Notes: a model not told the origin generated them from the sequence alone. DNA of 64,000 bases from Harmonia axyridis (GCF_914767665.1 NC_059503.1:39742001-39806000); one strand, 5' to 3'. Shown: positions 1-13,738, counted from the stretch's first letter. Program-made: numbers and translations.

Positions 1-119
1 TTGAGGGGGTTCGCCGTTATGGGCTTCGAGTATTTCTATGGGACCAAATCCCAGATTATACCGATATCAAGCCTTACCTCTCAAAAATATTCATATTTAG
101 ATATTCATATGAATATTTA

Positions 120-1506
120 TATAAGGCGTACAACTTTGCGTCCGCCGTTTTGCAATAGATGGCTGTAACGGTAAGTGGTAGTAGAAATAAATATATCGTA
201 GATGTCATACAATAAGTTTAGGTATTTGTGAACATAACGCCATTGACATGTTAGCCGATTTGTGTCTGCATCTTAAAGTTATTCACGATTAACCATGTTA
301 GCTTACGAGCCAAATTCTCGTCATTTGCGGAAGTTTCAATTTTCTACTAAAATATGAAAAAATCCGCGGCTGAGGTTCATCGAATGCTTTCAAATACCTA
401 TAGTGAGAACGATATTGGTGGAAGAACGTACCAACGATATTGTTTATGTCTAGGTTTAGTTATTTTCTGGTACATCTGTAAAATGGCTTGTTCCGTTTGA
501 TTAAATAAATCAAGGAATAGATGAGTGGTTTCAACGCTTCAAGAATGGTGATTTTGATGTCGATGACCAGCATCGCGGTAGAAGAGAGAAGTTTTTTGAA
601 GATGCAGAATTGGAGGCAATAATTGATCAAGACTCATGTCAAACGCAACAATAATTGTAGGATCAATAGGAGTGACACTAAAAGCCATTTCAAAACGCCT
701 GAATGTCATAGGAATGACACAGAAACAAGGAAATTGGGTGCGGTACGAGTTGAAGCCGCGCGGTGTGTGAACGACGTTTATTTACTTGTGAAAAGCTGCT
801 TGCAAGACAAAGACGGAAGGGGTTTCTGCATCGGATTGGGACTGGAGACGAAAAATGGGTTCATTACGATAATCCCAAGCGCATAAAATCATGAGGATAT
901 CCTGACAATGCTTCCACATCGACGGCCAAACCGAATATTCACGGTTCTAAGGTCATGCTCAGTATTTGGTGGGACCATTATTATTATTATTATTATATTA
1001 TTATATTACCAGCTCGGTGTAGTGTATTATGACTGAAAGAATCACAGGCGATCTTTATCGAACGCAATTAATGCGTTTGTACCGAGCATTGAAAAACAAA
1101 CCGTCGCAATACAACGAGAGAGAAGATGAATTGATTTTACTGCATGACAATGTTCGACCCCATGTTGCGAAAGTAGTCAAGATATACTTGGAAACGTTAA
1201 AATGGGAATTCCTATCCCACAACCCTACCCGACGTATTCTCCAGACGTTGCTCCCACGGACTATCACTTGTTTCAATTAATAGCACACGGCCTGGCTGAC
1301 CAACACTTCCGATCTTATGAAGAAGTAAAAACTTGAATCGATTCGTGGATCGCTTCAAAAGATGACCAGTTTTTTCAATTCGTACGCTGTCCGAAAGATG
1401 GGAGAAAGTAGTGACCAGCGATGGGCAATACTTTGAATTATAAATGTATAACCAGTTTTTTACAATAAAGCCTCGAATTTCGCAAAAAAAAGTTGTACCC
1501 TTATGT
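120..1506 (+). mobile_element. mariner transposon relic (family 1)
   Basis: A decayed Tc1/mariner element. The ends are inverted matches: GTACAACTTTGCG near 127 and CGCAAAAAAAAGTTGTAC near 1482-1498, flanked by TA. Between them, pieces of a mariner transposase read in shifting frames: a helix-turn-helix region (WFQRFKNGDFDVDD, about 526-565), a central piece around 850-960, and the motif HDNVRPHVAKVVK at 1141-1180, which holds the second catalytic Asp. A TTA-rich microsatellite at about 977-1010 interrupts the central part. Multiple stops and frameshifts make it inactive. A shortened relative lies on the minus strand at 14930-15370. Confidence 0.8.
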
Positions 1507-2294
1507 ATTTGTTGTATTATAATAGCATTATTTACTAATCAGGGTTTTAACCATTCGGGTAGAAATTTTAAAAAAATTAGATTGTTTAATATGAAAAAAA
1601 GAAGACAATTGGCAACTACATCACAAAATCTAATTTGGTCTTTAAAACTTTGAACCCTTTGAAAACCTTGTAATCACAGCGTCCTCGTCAACATCAATGT
1701 CCCTATAAATGTTCAGGACGACAAAATACTCCATAAAAATGGAAGCAAACTACTAAATATGTCGTTTTCCACTGAATCTCATTATTATCCTCTATGATAG
1801 AAAAACTTTATTCAAATCAACAGAATTTTCTCACACCAAAATATCACAGCGATATATATCGATATTTCACTCTTACATATTTCGATACATTTCGATAGAG
1901 TCAGAAAATATCGATACAATATATAGATATCGATAATTTTCTGACCTTTGCCCATCCCTAGTGTGGATTTGCCGAACGCAGTCATAACCATAAACAAAGA
2001 TTTCTCTATGATTATAATTGTCAGTCAAACGCATGTCTTAAAATTTTGTTCAAATATAAATCGTATATTGTATTCTTTAATAATGAATAAAAAATTAACG
2101 ATATCAACCAAATTCTCAGATCTCATTTTTCCAGAAATGGCAATTTCTTTCTTTGAAGAATTTGGGAGAAATGAATAATCAAAATGTGAGCGTCAGTCTT
2201 TCAAGAAAGTTATTCATGCTTATAGGTTTGTAAAAATTTTTTAGAGAATATTGAATAATAATATAATCCCAACATTAAGATTTTAAATTAGCAC
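1507..2294. other. AT-rich stretch without recognised gene
   Basis: No coding pattern or repeat structure was recognised. The short open frames here are AT-rich and look like chance. Confidence 0.5.
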
Positions 2295-2875
2295 ATTTCT
2301 TCTTTATAGAGACATGTATGATGCATAAGTCCAAATTTAATTGATGATTGGGTGGGAAAAATTGACAAATATTGATATTCTTGTAAGTCAATTCAAAATG
2401 AATAATAGATATATTTTAAGGGCTATCATTCCATTGGATATTTACTTGTGAGCCCTAAAATGAAGTTACATTCATTCCATTGACTCATTAATAGAAATAC
2501 TACCTGAAATAAAGAAATTGCATTCAATGTTTATTTTCAGTTTTGACAAATATTGAATTTACATAATCGTTCGATAAGATCTATGAAAAGACCTACAGTG
2601 AGATTTTGTTTTAGGAATATTCAGTATAGCTGTAATAAACAAACTGAAAAGAGGCAGAATGAATAATAGATCTACCTTTCGGATACCCATATCTGAGAAA
2701 TCAGGTTATAAGAAGTCCCTCATTTCCAAGGTTTATCAATACATTTTTCAGTTGAGCAGCAAATTATTCTTCTATTCCATATTTTGTGAAGAAATACAAT
2801 ATAATTGCAACAATTTGAAGGACCTATTGGAAATTCCTGAGTTTTTTAGTATCTGAAGATTGTATTGATGCTATG
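2295..2875 (+). repeat. probable left LTR of decayed copia element
   Basis: Three blocks here recur in the same order and orientation at 3900-4200: TGATGCATAAGTCCAAATTT (2323 and 3930), an ATTCAGTATAGCT block (about 2620 and 3990), and a GAGAAATCAGGTTATAAG block (about 2694 and 4118). Direct repeats bracketing a copia pol fragment are best read as diverged LTRs. The exact borders are not visible. Confidence 0.55.
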
Positions 2876-2934
2876 TTATAGAACGAGACTTGTGGCTCTG
2901 GGTTTTACTCAGAAGTGAATTAAACAGGGCAATT

Positions 2935-3483
2935 TATGTCCTATATAGTAAATAAAATTTTGATAGATATAAGTTTCAAAAGATCAACAACTGATCATAG
3001 TATTTACATAAATCAAAAAATAACTGGCTTACTATTGTTGCATTGTACGTGGATGACTTTTTTGTTTTAACTAATGTTAATTCTGAATGAATTTTCTGAT
3101 AGAAAATTTTATGAAAAAGAAATTAGGGGAAGCTAAAAAATGATTAGGGATGAATATTACTAGAAATTATGGAAAAGGTAGTAAAGCTATCGATTATATT
3201 CTTCAAATATGTATTGCAATAATTCAACATGTCTGATTGTGAACATGTGAAAACTAAATTGAATTTTGATTCAACAAAAAAGAGTTGTAATGATGAACCA
3301 TATAAGAAATTAATAGGTTTATTAACATCTTTAGCAGTATTAACTAGTCCTGATATAGCATACTCTGTTAGTTTCTTGAGTCAATTTAATAATTATCTCA
3401 TTGTTGAACACTGGAAAAGTGCAAAACTCATTTCAAGATACAAAGATCATTGTTCAAATTTTACTTCAGTCAAAAGGAACTGA
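2935..3483 (+). pseudogene. Ty1/copia pol relic (end of RT, start of RNase H)
   Basis: In shifting frames this resembles the Ty1/copia reverse transcriptase C-terminus: a YVDDF-type polymerase motif (about 3047-3061), KKLGEAKK (about 3114-3140), NMSDCEHVKTKLNF (about 3225-3265), and a SPDIAYSVSFLSQFNN block (about 3351-3396), which is the conserved segment before RNase H. Stops and frameshifts occur throughout. The direct repeats on both sides suggest LTRs. The internal region is much shorter than a full copia element (about 1 kb rather than 4 kb), so most of gag-pol is deleted. Confidence 0.7.
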
Positions 3484-3899
3484 GTATTTGAAATCGGTAC
3501 TAAAATTGTATCGGTCAATACTATTGACCCATATTAGTGGGTTCGATGAAATGGCCATATAGCACCTATTCCTATAACGATTAAAAGATTGGAAACTTTA
3601 GTGAACAAATAGGTAGGTATCTACATTATACAAATTTGATCATTCATGAAATGGAAATTTTCAATAAATAGTTGCTTTTTAAAGTATTTTATACCTTCAT
3701 TGAATTGCTGGAAAATTGATACCAATTTCGAAAGTGACTGCCATGTTAAAATTCTTCATATACTGAATGATCCTTCAAAATTTATTTCTGTCGTAACATT
3801 TTGACTAGTATTTCAACTGATATATTCCATACGTTATTGAAATCAATATCTTCAAAGTACTATTCAAAAGACTTCTAATGGAATTTAGAAGAATATATC

Positions 3900-4215
3900 T
3901 TTCTCTCTCAATTTCATAGTCATATATGATATGATGCATAAGTCCAAATTTAATTAATTCACATCTAAAGTGAATGTTATTTTTAGAAATATTCAGTATA
4001 GCTATAATAAACCAACTAAAAAGAGACATAATGAATAGACTTGCCTTTCAAATACCCATGGCCTATGTTACCTCATAAGCAATTACCTATAATATCTTAT
4101 CTTGGTGAAACCTTTTTGAGAAATCAGGTTATAAGTTTGAGAGTCTCTAATTTCCAAGGTTTATTAATACATGTTTCAGTTGAGCGGAAAATAATATAAC
4201 AGGGTATATATAGTT
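3900..4215 (+). repeat. probable right LTR of decayed copia element
   Basis: Direct repeat partner of 2295-2875, with the same ordered sequence blocks. It is shorter because a segment present in the left copy between the first and second blocks is missing. Borders are approximate. Confidence 0.5.
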
Positions 4216-4230
4216 GAAATTATTAGTATG

Positions 4231-5975
4231 AAAGATTTGACTTATTCATTATAAATTCAACAGCACTGCACTCAAATTCTTCAAAAACGGAGTGGTCACT
4301 TATATTTTTGCACTCCTCTGTCGTAAAAGTGTATATTTTAGATATTCAAAAAACATATGGAAACTTTTGAATGTTATCTGACTAACTTGGCTCTTTTTTT
4401 CCAGTAATAAAGCCAATTGTGAATTATCTATAAGGAGTTTTTCTATCTGTTTAATACTGTTTCATAGTAGCACAACTTTTACTCCAATCCAAGACTGAAT
4501 TGATGAATAAAGCTTCTGTTCTCTTTGGTAGTTCCATCTTCTGTCGCAATAAATTCAAATTTTCACGAAAGGGAATGTAGTTTTATAGTTTGTGGAAAAT
4601 AAACGAAAAATTCCTGAAATAAAGTAACATTCATCCAATTAATTCCAAATAATACAAACACTTAAAACAAACCTGAATTGAGGAAAATGCATTCGATGAT
4701 ATAAATGTTCATTTCTAAATTTTGACAAATATCTATCGAATTTTCGATTCGCCGAAGACTGCATTTTATCTGTCGGCATTTATTTAAATATTGAATAACA
4801 ATTTTGGAAACTGCAAACTTTTTCAAGAACTTTCATATATCGAAATGGAATATTTATTATTAACATGACACTGACAGCCAAATTGTCCACAGATACCACA
4901 GAAATATGGGACTTGAAATGTCAAAATGATCCGAAACACCCCGTATACTCGAAAACCGCGGGGAGAATCGAAGGTTTGGGATTTTTCCCGGGATCTCCAG
5001 ACAATTTTGAGGGGGGTCTTATTCTTGTCATTTTTGCTCTAGATGGTCCCGTTTGGGCTGTGATTTTACGTTTAAAGTTTGACGTATATGTGCAAGCGGT
5101 TTTATATATACTTAGAAATGCCCATAAAAACTTTGACACATTTCTATTCTTGCATCTTATGGTTCATCACATCTCATAATGAACATGTTTTAACAGAATG
5201 GATTAAATTATTCGAATTAAATTTTACCCAAATCTCTACCACAGATTAAATTTGATTTTTTAAGGCGGTTCCGTTGAATTGAGTTATTCAATTCAGAGAG
5301 TACCACAATATTCACTCTAGATCGTTTCAATTTTGAAATTATGAATATCTATAAATGAAAATATGTATTACCAAATAAGGAAGGGATAAATGACAATTGC
5401 CTTTAAGTAGTGTTTTAAAAATTGCTAATTCCATGACAATGAAAAAATTTTGAAATTACATTCTCGGCTATTTTGTTGTTTATTATAACGATTATTCACA
5501 TTAACCCAAACCTCTGATACCATCTGATTATAAAGCTTTTCGCAAAAGTTCAAGGGCAAATACTTGAAATTCGGTAAAATTTGGATGTTGATTCCTTCGG
5601 ATTGAAAGCCGATTTAAGAATTTCAGAAGCTCAAAAAGGAGTGTTTGAATTGGAAATATGCAATGACTGAAAAAAAAATATGTTCTATTGCTACGAATTT
5701 TATAGAAATGAAGTTTAAGAACACTCGTTCTTCCAACTGAGCGCTATATAATTGCGTCACTATGTCTGAACTTTTCGAATTTTGACAAGGAATGGCTTCA
5801 AACTGAAAGGTTCGACTGACCGATGATGAATATGAGGGCACATCGGAGTTTGTTCGTCCGTAAACACCATAACTCTCGAAAGATGCAAACAAGACACCTA
5901 TGTTCAGGGTATTATGTTTTCTAGATGATTTCAAAGCTGCTCTTCCGATTGAGGTGAGATTTAGCGAAAGAAGTA
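4231..5975. other. intergenic, no recognised gene
   Basis: Short open frames at 4865-5179 (plus) and 5623-5934 (minus) match no family I recognise. The GC-richer patch at about 4935-5060 ends in ACACCCCGTATAC, like the ends of several insect repeats, so it may be an unclassified repeat. Confidence 0.4.
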
Positions 5976-6857
5976 GGTACCGGGTTTTTCACCATAATTT
6001 GACCCCCCCTTTAACTTTGTTACTGAAAGAGGTACAAAAAAATGTTTTCTACAAAAGTTTCACGAAATCGACTAGTGTTTTTTTAAATGATTTCACAAAA
6101 CAAAATATATACAGAGTGGGCAACATATTGATAGCAACTTCATTATTTCAAATATAACACCCTGTATATTTTTCTATATTTGACTTCGAATATACAACAT
6201 ATGTTTGGTCTATCTCTCTTATTCTCAGTACCACAGAGTTTCAAATTTTAAGAACCACCTAGCATGCTCACTAATGCGATAACTCAAAATCCCCTTCTTT
6301 GAGTTATCTCGTTGGCAACGATATGACATACTTTTTTCACTATTAATTGGAATTCGATGATTTGGATGCAACTCCATATATTCTCTCCTTGTAGCTTTCT
6401 TATTTTCATTGTTCTTCACATAAAGTGAAAATATTTCAAATTTTTCCGCTTCTGTGTAGTGCATGTTCGATGAATATTCTCATTCAATGACAAACGTATG
6501 TCATATCGTTGCCAACGAGATAACTCAAAAAAGGCATTTTGAGTTATTGCAGCCTACCACTAGAAAATTGATTACTGAGCATGCTAGGTGGTTCTTAAAA
6601 TTTGAAACTCTGTGGTACTCAGAATAAGAGAGATAGACCAAACATATGTTATTTATTCGAAGTCAGGGTGAAAAGGGCTCGTCAAATATAGGAAAATATA
6701 CAGAGTGTTCCATTTGAAAAAATGAAGTTGCAAGCAATATGTACCACTCTGTATATATTTAATTTTGTGAAATCATTTTAAAAAACACTAGTTCGATTTA
6801 CTCTTTAAGTAACGAAGTTGAAGGGGGGGTCAAATTATGCTGAAAAACCCAGTACCT
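5976..6857. repeat. fold-back element, family A copy 1 (complete)
   Basis: A long inverted repeat. The left arm begins GGTACCGGGTTTTTCACC at 5976 and the right arm ends with its imperfect complement at 6857. The arms run about 360 bp each and share a run of Cs/Gs, an ACACCCTGTATA-like block and a GTTGGCAACGATAT block. A spacer of about 170 bp separates them. There is no coding capacity. Related copies lie at 11515-11826 (one arm) and 30114-31575 (complete, with nested insertions). Confidence 0.85.
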
Positions 6858-8950
6858 TCATCAAACCCATATTACTCGATATTTTAGTCACAACTGTTCA
6901 GACCAAGGTGACATTTTTCACAGTGTTGTAAAACAACAATTTCATACTTCATTGAAATCATAGAAAATTCAAGCAGAATGTTGAAGAAAAAATAACAGAT
7001 GGAGTAGGTTGATATTTAGTTTACATCTATATAATAAACACTTGAATGGTTATTTCAAATCTTTGACATTTAAGAATCCCTCATTTAGTTGAAAAAACTG
7101 AAAACATAATAAATTTCATCTGATATATACAGTGCGATTTATTCGCTTACCGCCAAATTTTGCCATATTGAAGATTCTGTAATTTTAACAAAAAACATGA
7201 GGGGTACATGTCCCATTTCAATTATTTAAAGAAATGAATGACTTCAAAAGTTTCAATCATGTATATTGATGCAATTTATTGATCATAAAAATGTATGCTT
7301 AGAAACGAGCGTAAATACACTTGTCAGTTCATAGTCAGTAGGTATTCTAATTGTCGTGTTCTGTTACACTACAATTGTAGCAGAAAGTTAAGAGGGATCA
7401 CCAGCACGTGGCTTTCCGGGCATCAATCAACATTAGGAACCCATTCATAACCCCATGACCAAAGTTTGTACGGTGTACGAAGTACATTCACTTTATCCTT
7501 TTTCTCTTTACGAAGCATATAAATAGAGGGCAGCACGGTAAGAAGGTCGATTATTTTCCTACAAAATTATAGTTTGATCCCTTTTGTAATGATTTTTTGT
7601 AAATTTTTTTGTCACAAAAACGAAAAGTTACCAATATATTTTTAACATATTTTCATTCTACAATTTTGATTATTGAAGAAATTATGTGAAAACCCCATAA
7701 AAATCGGTGGTTGTAAAAGGAAAAATCTTTAATTTCGTTTTGAACTGAGCAGTCACGTGGTGGTATCACCTCTGAAAACTATTTGATACTAATAAGTTAC
7801 ACCTGAAAATGTACACTTACAGAAAAGTACGCTGATATCATATTCCTTTATGGCTAATGGAAGGAAACGTACGCGCGTCAGTGAACTGACAAGTGAATTT
7901 ACACTGTTTTGTGAGCATTCTTTTTTGTTATTAATGAATCGCATCGATAGACATAAATAAAACGAAACTTTTGAGGCCATTTATTTCCTTGAATGATTGA
8001 AATCGGACACATGTTCCAATCATTGTTAAAATTTTGTTAAAATTACATGACAAGTTTGTCGGTGAGCTAATGAATCATCCTGTATACAACAGTTCTATGA
8101 TCTCCAAAAGGCTCATTTATAAAAGAGGTCTCAAAGATTCCCGACAAGAAGTCTTTTTGGCCTTTTTTTCTTGTTTAGAAATCGGAGTCCATTTAAATGG
8201 GTTTCGAAACATTTCTAGAGATTTCAAATTTTTATACAAGTTGGAATATTTTGTTATATAAGAGAAAAAAATTAATTAATTCAAAACTTTGCGATATAAA
8301 CACATATAAATTTCTAGTAAAATCGTATCAATCGTTTATCATCAGACGATTATTTGTTGTTGATTAATCATTGCATTAAATCAATACAACTTCGATGACA
8401 AAAATGATTCCAAATATTTTATTTCCAAATAGTTGATGTTATTGTTATTGATCTTATGTAATATTCGCCAAAACTAGAACTAATCAAAAGATAACGCATA
8501 ATTCATTCAGCTACTTTGGGTCTTCTCATTCAATTTATATGTTGTTTATGTTCTACTTCTGTACCTACTATTCAAAATGCTCTACGGAAAAAAACGCCCA
8601 TTTGCTCAAAATGTCTTTCATTTTCAGAATTTTGAGCTAATTGCATCAACTGATGAAAAATCTGTGGTGAAATTTGATTGGATTTTTCTTCCTCTCCAAT
8701 TTGAATAATGGGTGAAAATGAATTTTTATCGGTTTACCCTTTCAGAAGTCGTTGACAATAAAACAGAACAGTTTTCTTATAAATGTAATTTCTTAATATT
8801 TCGTATAATTTTTCTGGAAAAACAAAAATCAATGAGAAAAGTAATGGTCCCAAAATAGGTTCCATATATCTAGGGGTCATAAGATACTGATGACATTTAT
8901 AAGAAAACATTGGAGAAGAAGGTACATCCCAAAATATAATGAATTAAAGC
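6858..8950. other. intergenic, no recognised gene
   Basis: No gene recognised. A TATAAATAG string occurs at 7518-7526 without a supported transcript downstream. A short repeat at about 8015-8090 (AAAATTACATGAC and a GTATACA end) has a relative at about 29030-29095. Confidence 0.4.
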
Positions 8951-8959
8951 TCAAAAAAA

Positions 8960-9540
8960 AAATTCACAGGATGATTCGAAATTTAGTACCCAGATTTCAG
9001 AGGTGTATTTTTCAGTTCAAAATAAAACTTTTTCTTTTCATAAACATGTGTACCTCTGAGATGCTTTCGATACGAATAATGTTTTCGAGATAAAATCCAC
9101 ATTGCCTCTTTCATTATTGGCTCTGTTATTTCATTATTTATAGATATTTTGAAGCGAAAAATTAGGATCAGATAGTAGTCGATATACGATCTTTAAAATT
9201 AGTTATCACAATACCCCTCAACCCTATTGAAAACCAAAGGGTTGTGTTCACCCCTGTTAGGGGTGCTGTTCACCCCCGAATCAGAAATTGACGGGTCCGA
9301 ACGATTTTTCACATTATCATTTTGTCACTTCAAGTCGGAAAATAGAGGTGTTAAGATTTCGTTGGACTACCCTGTATATTCACAAGAGCTTTCAAACTAC
9401 AGTTTCCTGATGTTATGTATACAGGGTGATTCCAAATTCAGTACCAAGATTTCAGGGGGTATTTTTCAGGTCAAAGTAAAGCTTTTTTCCATAAATATTT
9501 GTCCTCAAACGCTTCGTTATCGAACTACTGAGGGTTGAGG
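8960..9540. repeat. direct copies of a short dispersed repeat
   Basis: The segment at about 8965-9090 (GATTCGAAATTTAGTACC, then a TTTTTCAGTTCAAA block) recurs in the same orientation at about 9420-9540 (GATTCCAAATTCAGTACC, then TTTTTCAGGTCAAAG). Both start with an ACAGGGTGATT-like end typical of insect dispersed repeats. They lie just upstream of the transposase fragment at 9603 and may be non-coding parts of the same element. Confidence 0.5.
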
Positions 9541-9602
9541 TGTCAAGATTTATTTTAGTTTTTCTTTCATGGTTCTTTCAGTTTTTGCGATATTAAGCCC
9601 TC

Positions 9603-9971
9603 ATGCAAGTCCTGGAGAATGCAGAAGACCATCAAACGATAATCTTCCAACAAAATGGGGAACCACCTCATTTCGTTCAACCGGTGCGTCAATTCTTAGA
9701 TGAAAATTTTCCTCACGCCTGTATTGGAAGAAGGGGATATATTGAGTGGCCACCCAGATCACCTGATCTGGCTCCACTGAACTTTTTTTTGGGTTACCTG
9801 AAATCCAAGATTTACGCTACCCAGCCTGTGTCACTGGATGATTTGCGAACTTGGATCATTAATGAATGCCGTCAAATTACACCAGAAATCTTGAGTAAGG
9901 TACGTGAACGTTTTCAGCATAACATTAATTACTGCATGGAAGTGAATCGTGCCCTTTTTCTAGTAAATTAA
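9603..9971 (+). pseudogene. Tc1/mariner-superfamily transposase, C-terminal half
   Basis: An open frame of 122 codons covering the C-terminal half of a DDE transposase. The frame carries QNGEPPHF, where families of this kind usually have an Asp in place of the Asn, then the WPPRSPDLAPLNFFL block and a C-terminal helix pair ending near CMEVNRALF. The catalytic N-terminal half and DNA-binding domain are absent, and the second catalytic Asp appears replaced, so it is a fragment. The apparent Met at the start is probably internal. Relationship to Tc3-like insect elements is likely; the exact clade is unresolved. Confidence 0.75.
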
Positions 9972-11512
9972 TGAACGAGGGCTCTAAAGCTTCTGACTTT
10001 GCATCAGTGATTTCCTCATGTTTTTAGATTTTCTCCTCAAATTCTCACTAGTTCTGATAGCGCTCTTAAAACAAATCTATGCACAAAGATTATTACTTAT
10101 ATTCTAAATATGCACGCCAAATTTCAAATCGAATCAGTGGCCACTGAAATGTTTTGTTTTTCGTTATTCTTCTTGAATTTTTATGGTCTAATTGAGCTAT
10201 TCGCACGGAATTCTGCAAGAATTCAAAAGGTTATTTTATATAAAATATTTCAACTCTATCAAATCTTCACCTTATCTCAACAATATTAATAGTTTGTTTT
10301 TGTTAATCCAATAATATCCACAAGGAACATATTCTCATGAATTAAATCTTTGAATTGACACTGCGATAATAAATAAAAACTGTTTCCCAAAAATTTCAAG
10401 TGTTAAGTGATAATAATCTCAGATGGTGGTTATTATTTTTTCTATGCTCAATTACCTCTTATGATTATCGAACCTGTTTTAATGAGAAGTTGGAAGTCTG
10501 AAGTAAAAACTACTAGATAGAGTCTCATTGAAAAAACATATGATCGAATATATTTAATCCTAACCGTTTTCGATTGCATAAGTCCGTGTTGTATATTTTA
10601 TAGGCAATTGTTTTTACTAATAGCCTTGATTTATTGATTACATCATTGGACTAGCAGAATTAATGATCCGAAGTAACTGATTTTTGTTTAAACTTTTATG
10701 CAATTAGTTTTTCTTGTCCAGTCATCAGATCTCACACTACATAAACCTAAAGGAGTGATTAGATTTTGAATATCCAAATTTTGGTTGAGATGTCATGGGA
10801 ATATATTCCAAATTTCATAGTTACATATATACAATAATTATTTCCTGGAAATGTTGGAATTCGACCACTAATAACCCTTAGTATATGAACTCCTTCTAAC
10901 AAGGTTAAGAACCCTTTGCATCATAGTTATTATGAGTACTTCCTTGTTGATGCATTTTTGCAGAACCGGAGTATTTCATGGTATGGGAGGAAAAAGTAAA
11001 CTAAAGTATGTGGTTTTTGTCCAACTAAATGTTTAAATTTCACATATTTTATCATTCAGGGCGATGAGTGACTTTTTTTTGGTTATTTTATTATTTCTCT
11101 ATCAGATAATATGTCGATATCATATTCATTCATTGATGAAAAAAACACAAATCTTTGGAATGTGGTGATTTCAAATATGCAAAAATATCTTCAACTGTTA
11201 TCCTTAACTGATAGATAACCTTATAAAGGAATTCAATATGAACTAAACTCGTATACGAATAGCTCTTTCATCTAGAAAATGTTTGATTCCAAGTGGCTGA
11301 TCCAGAATTTCTTCAATATACTTTTATTATGTAAGAGGGAAGTACACGCCCCCCTGGATTCGCTATTGGCGTTTTCCGATATTTTTCGATCGTATCAACC
11401 ACTTTAACTTGGTATGAACTAGTTTATTTTGCTTTAATACTCAGATAATACCCATACCATGAATGTTTAATAACTATTACCTACATATTTTGACCACTTC
11501 GTTTCATAATGT
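9972..11512. other. intergenic, no recognised gene
   Basis: AT-rich sequence without long open frames, clear repeats or other recognisable structure. Confidence 0.45.
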
Positions 11513-11514
11513 AG

Positions 11515-11826
11515 GTACCGGGTTTTTCACCATAATTTGACCCCCCCTTTAACTTTGTTACTAAAAGAGGTACAAAAAAATGTTTTCCACAAAAGTTTCA
11601 CGAAATCGACTAATGTTTTTCAAAATGATTTCACAAAACGAAATATATACAGAGTGGGCCACATATTGATAGCAACTTCATTTTTTCAAACGGAACACCC
11701 TGTATATTTTTCTATATTTGAATAGCTCTTTTTTCCCTGATTTCAAATACATAACATATGTTTGGCCTTTATCTCTTATTCTGAGTACCACAGAGTTTCA
11801 AATTTTAAGAACCACCTAGCATGCTC
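11515..11826 (+). repeat. fold-back element, family A copy 2 (left arm only)
   Basis: Closely matches the left arm of the element at 5976, from GTACCGGGTTTTTCACC through the block ending CACCTAGCATGCTCAGTA. The match stops where a minus-strand LINE begins (about 11830), and no right arm follows. Either the LINE inserted into the arm and the rest was deleted, or the copy was truncated. Confidence 0.75.
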
Positions 11827-11829
11827 AGT

Positions 11830-12905
11830 ATCCTGCTGATCTCCAAAAATCCATCTCGGTCGCCAACAGAATATCCTCTGATTTTTTCTTCAACCTCCAA
11901 ACCTCACCTCCATATATTATCACACCTACTTTTCACGATGGTGTTATAAATTCTCTTTTCATTGTCTTCAGATATTCTGTGATCCCACCGTACACTAAAA
12001 AACATTGAGATTGCTCTGCTGCCAAGAACTATTCGTTTCTTTATCCCTTCATCCATCAGTCTGTTTCAAGTGATCTTCAATCCTAAGCATTTATATTCCT
12101 CGCAGTCCTTTGTCTCACTCGTATCCTCCAATACAAATTTTTCTTATGCTCATCCTATGTTCATACTTTGAGTTTTCGTGATGTTCAACTCTAGCCCCCA
12201 CTTCTCATATTCTTCTATTTTTCTTGCCGTGTACTCAAGTTCTTGATGTCCTTGGGCTAGTACTATTTGCCCGTCAGCCGAAAAAGTGAGTATAAAGTCT
12301 TCTGGTCATTTAATGGGATACCCATTGCTAACATTTTTCATCCATAGCTGTAAGGCCTTCGGGAGGTATATTCCTGCCCCTGTGGCAGTGCTTTTGGATT
12401 CTTGTACAGGTTCTTGATAACCCTTATTACGTTAATGTTTATATTCATATCTTCCAGTGCGTCCCATAATTTTGATAAGGGTATGCAGTTTTTTTTCTCT
12501 ATGATTCGGGTGAGTTGAAGAAGGTGCTCTAAGGTCGATCTTCCTGCTCTCAATCCCTCTTGTTTCTTCATTTCCATCACTTGATACTCGTTTTATACTT
12601 TTTTTTTGGAAATTCTTCCATACACTCGCCAGAATGCTCGTTACTCCAATGCCCTATAATTATAGCAGTCTTTACGATTTCCGTTTTGAAAATTGTAGAC
12701 TTGTATGCGGTTTTCCCGAGGGTTTTCCAATCGTTTGGAATCCTTGTGGCGTCTAAACACATCTAAAACAGGTGCTTGAAATGTCTAAATAAGTTTCCTG
12801 TGCGATATTTCATCAATTCCTCTGGTAGCTCTCCTGGCCCAGTAGATTTTCCATTTTTCAGGTCTTTACATGCTCTTTTCACCTCTTCAAGACTTAATCT
12901 TACTG
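11830..12905 (-). pseudogene. non-LTR retrotransposon reverse transcriptase relic
   Basis: Reading right to left, the frames give RT segments in order: LEEVKRACKDLKNGKSTGPG (about 12890-12830), a C-x-IPNDWK block (about 12765-12725), QEGLRAGRSTLEHLLQLTRI (about 12565-12510, corresponding to the usual GFR-x-GRST segment), LWDALEDMNI, then ADGQIVLAQ (about 12285-12255, a degenerate form of the catalytic ADD box) and a KCLGLKIT-like block (about 12085). At least four frame breaks and stops are present. The 5' part (endonuclease) is missing. Clade not assigned. Confidence 0.8.
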
Positions 12906-13738
12906 GATATTAATAATAACAATATTTACAATAATGGGGTAAATGTAATCTGCTGTTGTGTTCAATCATTCAATTCGAATTTCAATCAGAAGCATTTCGA
13001 AAAATGCTTCTCATTTGTTGATTGGTGTTACCATTTAAGATTTTTGGGGGTTGCAATCACAAGATCCCCTAGAATTTCATTTATTCCAGTATTATTAATA
13101 TTTTTGAAATATTATGTTTCACCCTCAACGCAATATTTATACTAACTATTTATTGAAGATAATTGATTCAACAATGATTACTAGATATTTTCAATTTTTT
13201 AATCTATAAATGTATATTGATTTGTTACCTACCTCCGTATAATGAATAATATCAAAATATTTATATGGGAAAATTATCATCAAGAAGTGTTCGAAATGTA
13301 TTATCATCATGAGAAAATATAATATATGTAGTATGTACTTAGTTGCATTAGAATTAGTGTACATTCATTTTTCGAGTTATTTGTTCAATTTCTCATACTA
13401 AAGTTGCTATAAAAGTTGTTTTATTACACTCATCATAAAAAAGCATTATAATATCCATAATTCAGATCGATTAGGAAATACTTGATAGCTTCACAGTAAT
13501 CTTCAATCAATAATAAGATAATATTAACAATTGTTATCGAACCTACAAATTGATCTTATAAATACTCCTATGCTCGTTCATGCATATTTTTTCAGAAGTT
13601 TTTTAACAGTTCATTGAGGTTGGATATAGTGAAGGTTTGTTTGATTTTATTTTCTGACTCAATACAAATATTGAATATGATAAAATTTCGATCTTATATT
13701 GTTTAGAGTAATAAAAGTTCGAACTATGTATCAATATA
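12906..13738. other. AT-rich intergenic stretch
   Basis: No gene or repeat recognised. The open frame at 12870-13145 partly overlaps the LINE end and has no recognisable similarity. Confidence 0.45.

Noticed and set aside
5623..5934. 103-codon minus-strand frame as a gene
   Set aside because: No family similarity, no splice or start context, and it ends next to a repeat border. A retroelement gag origin was considered but not supported.
7518..7526. TATAAATAG as a core promoter
   Set aside because: No supported exon or initiator follows and AT-rich sequence produces such strings by chance.
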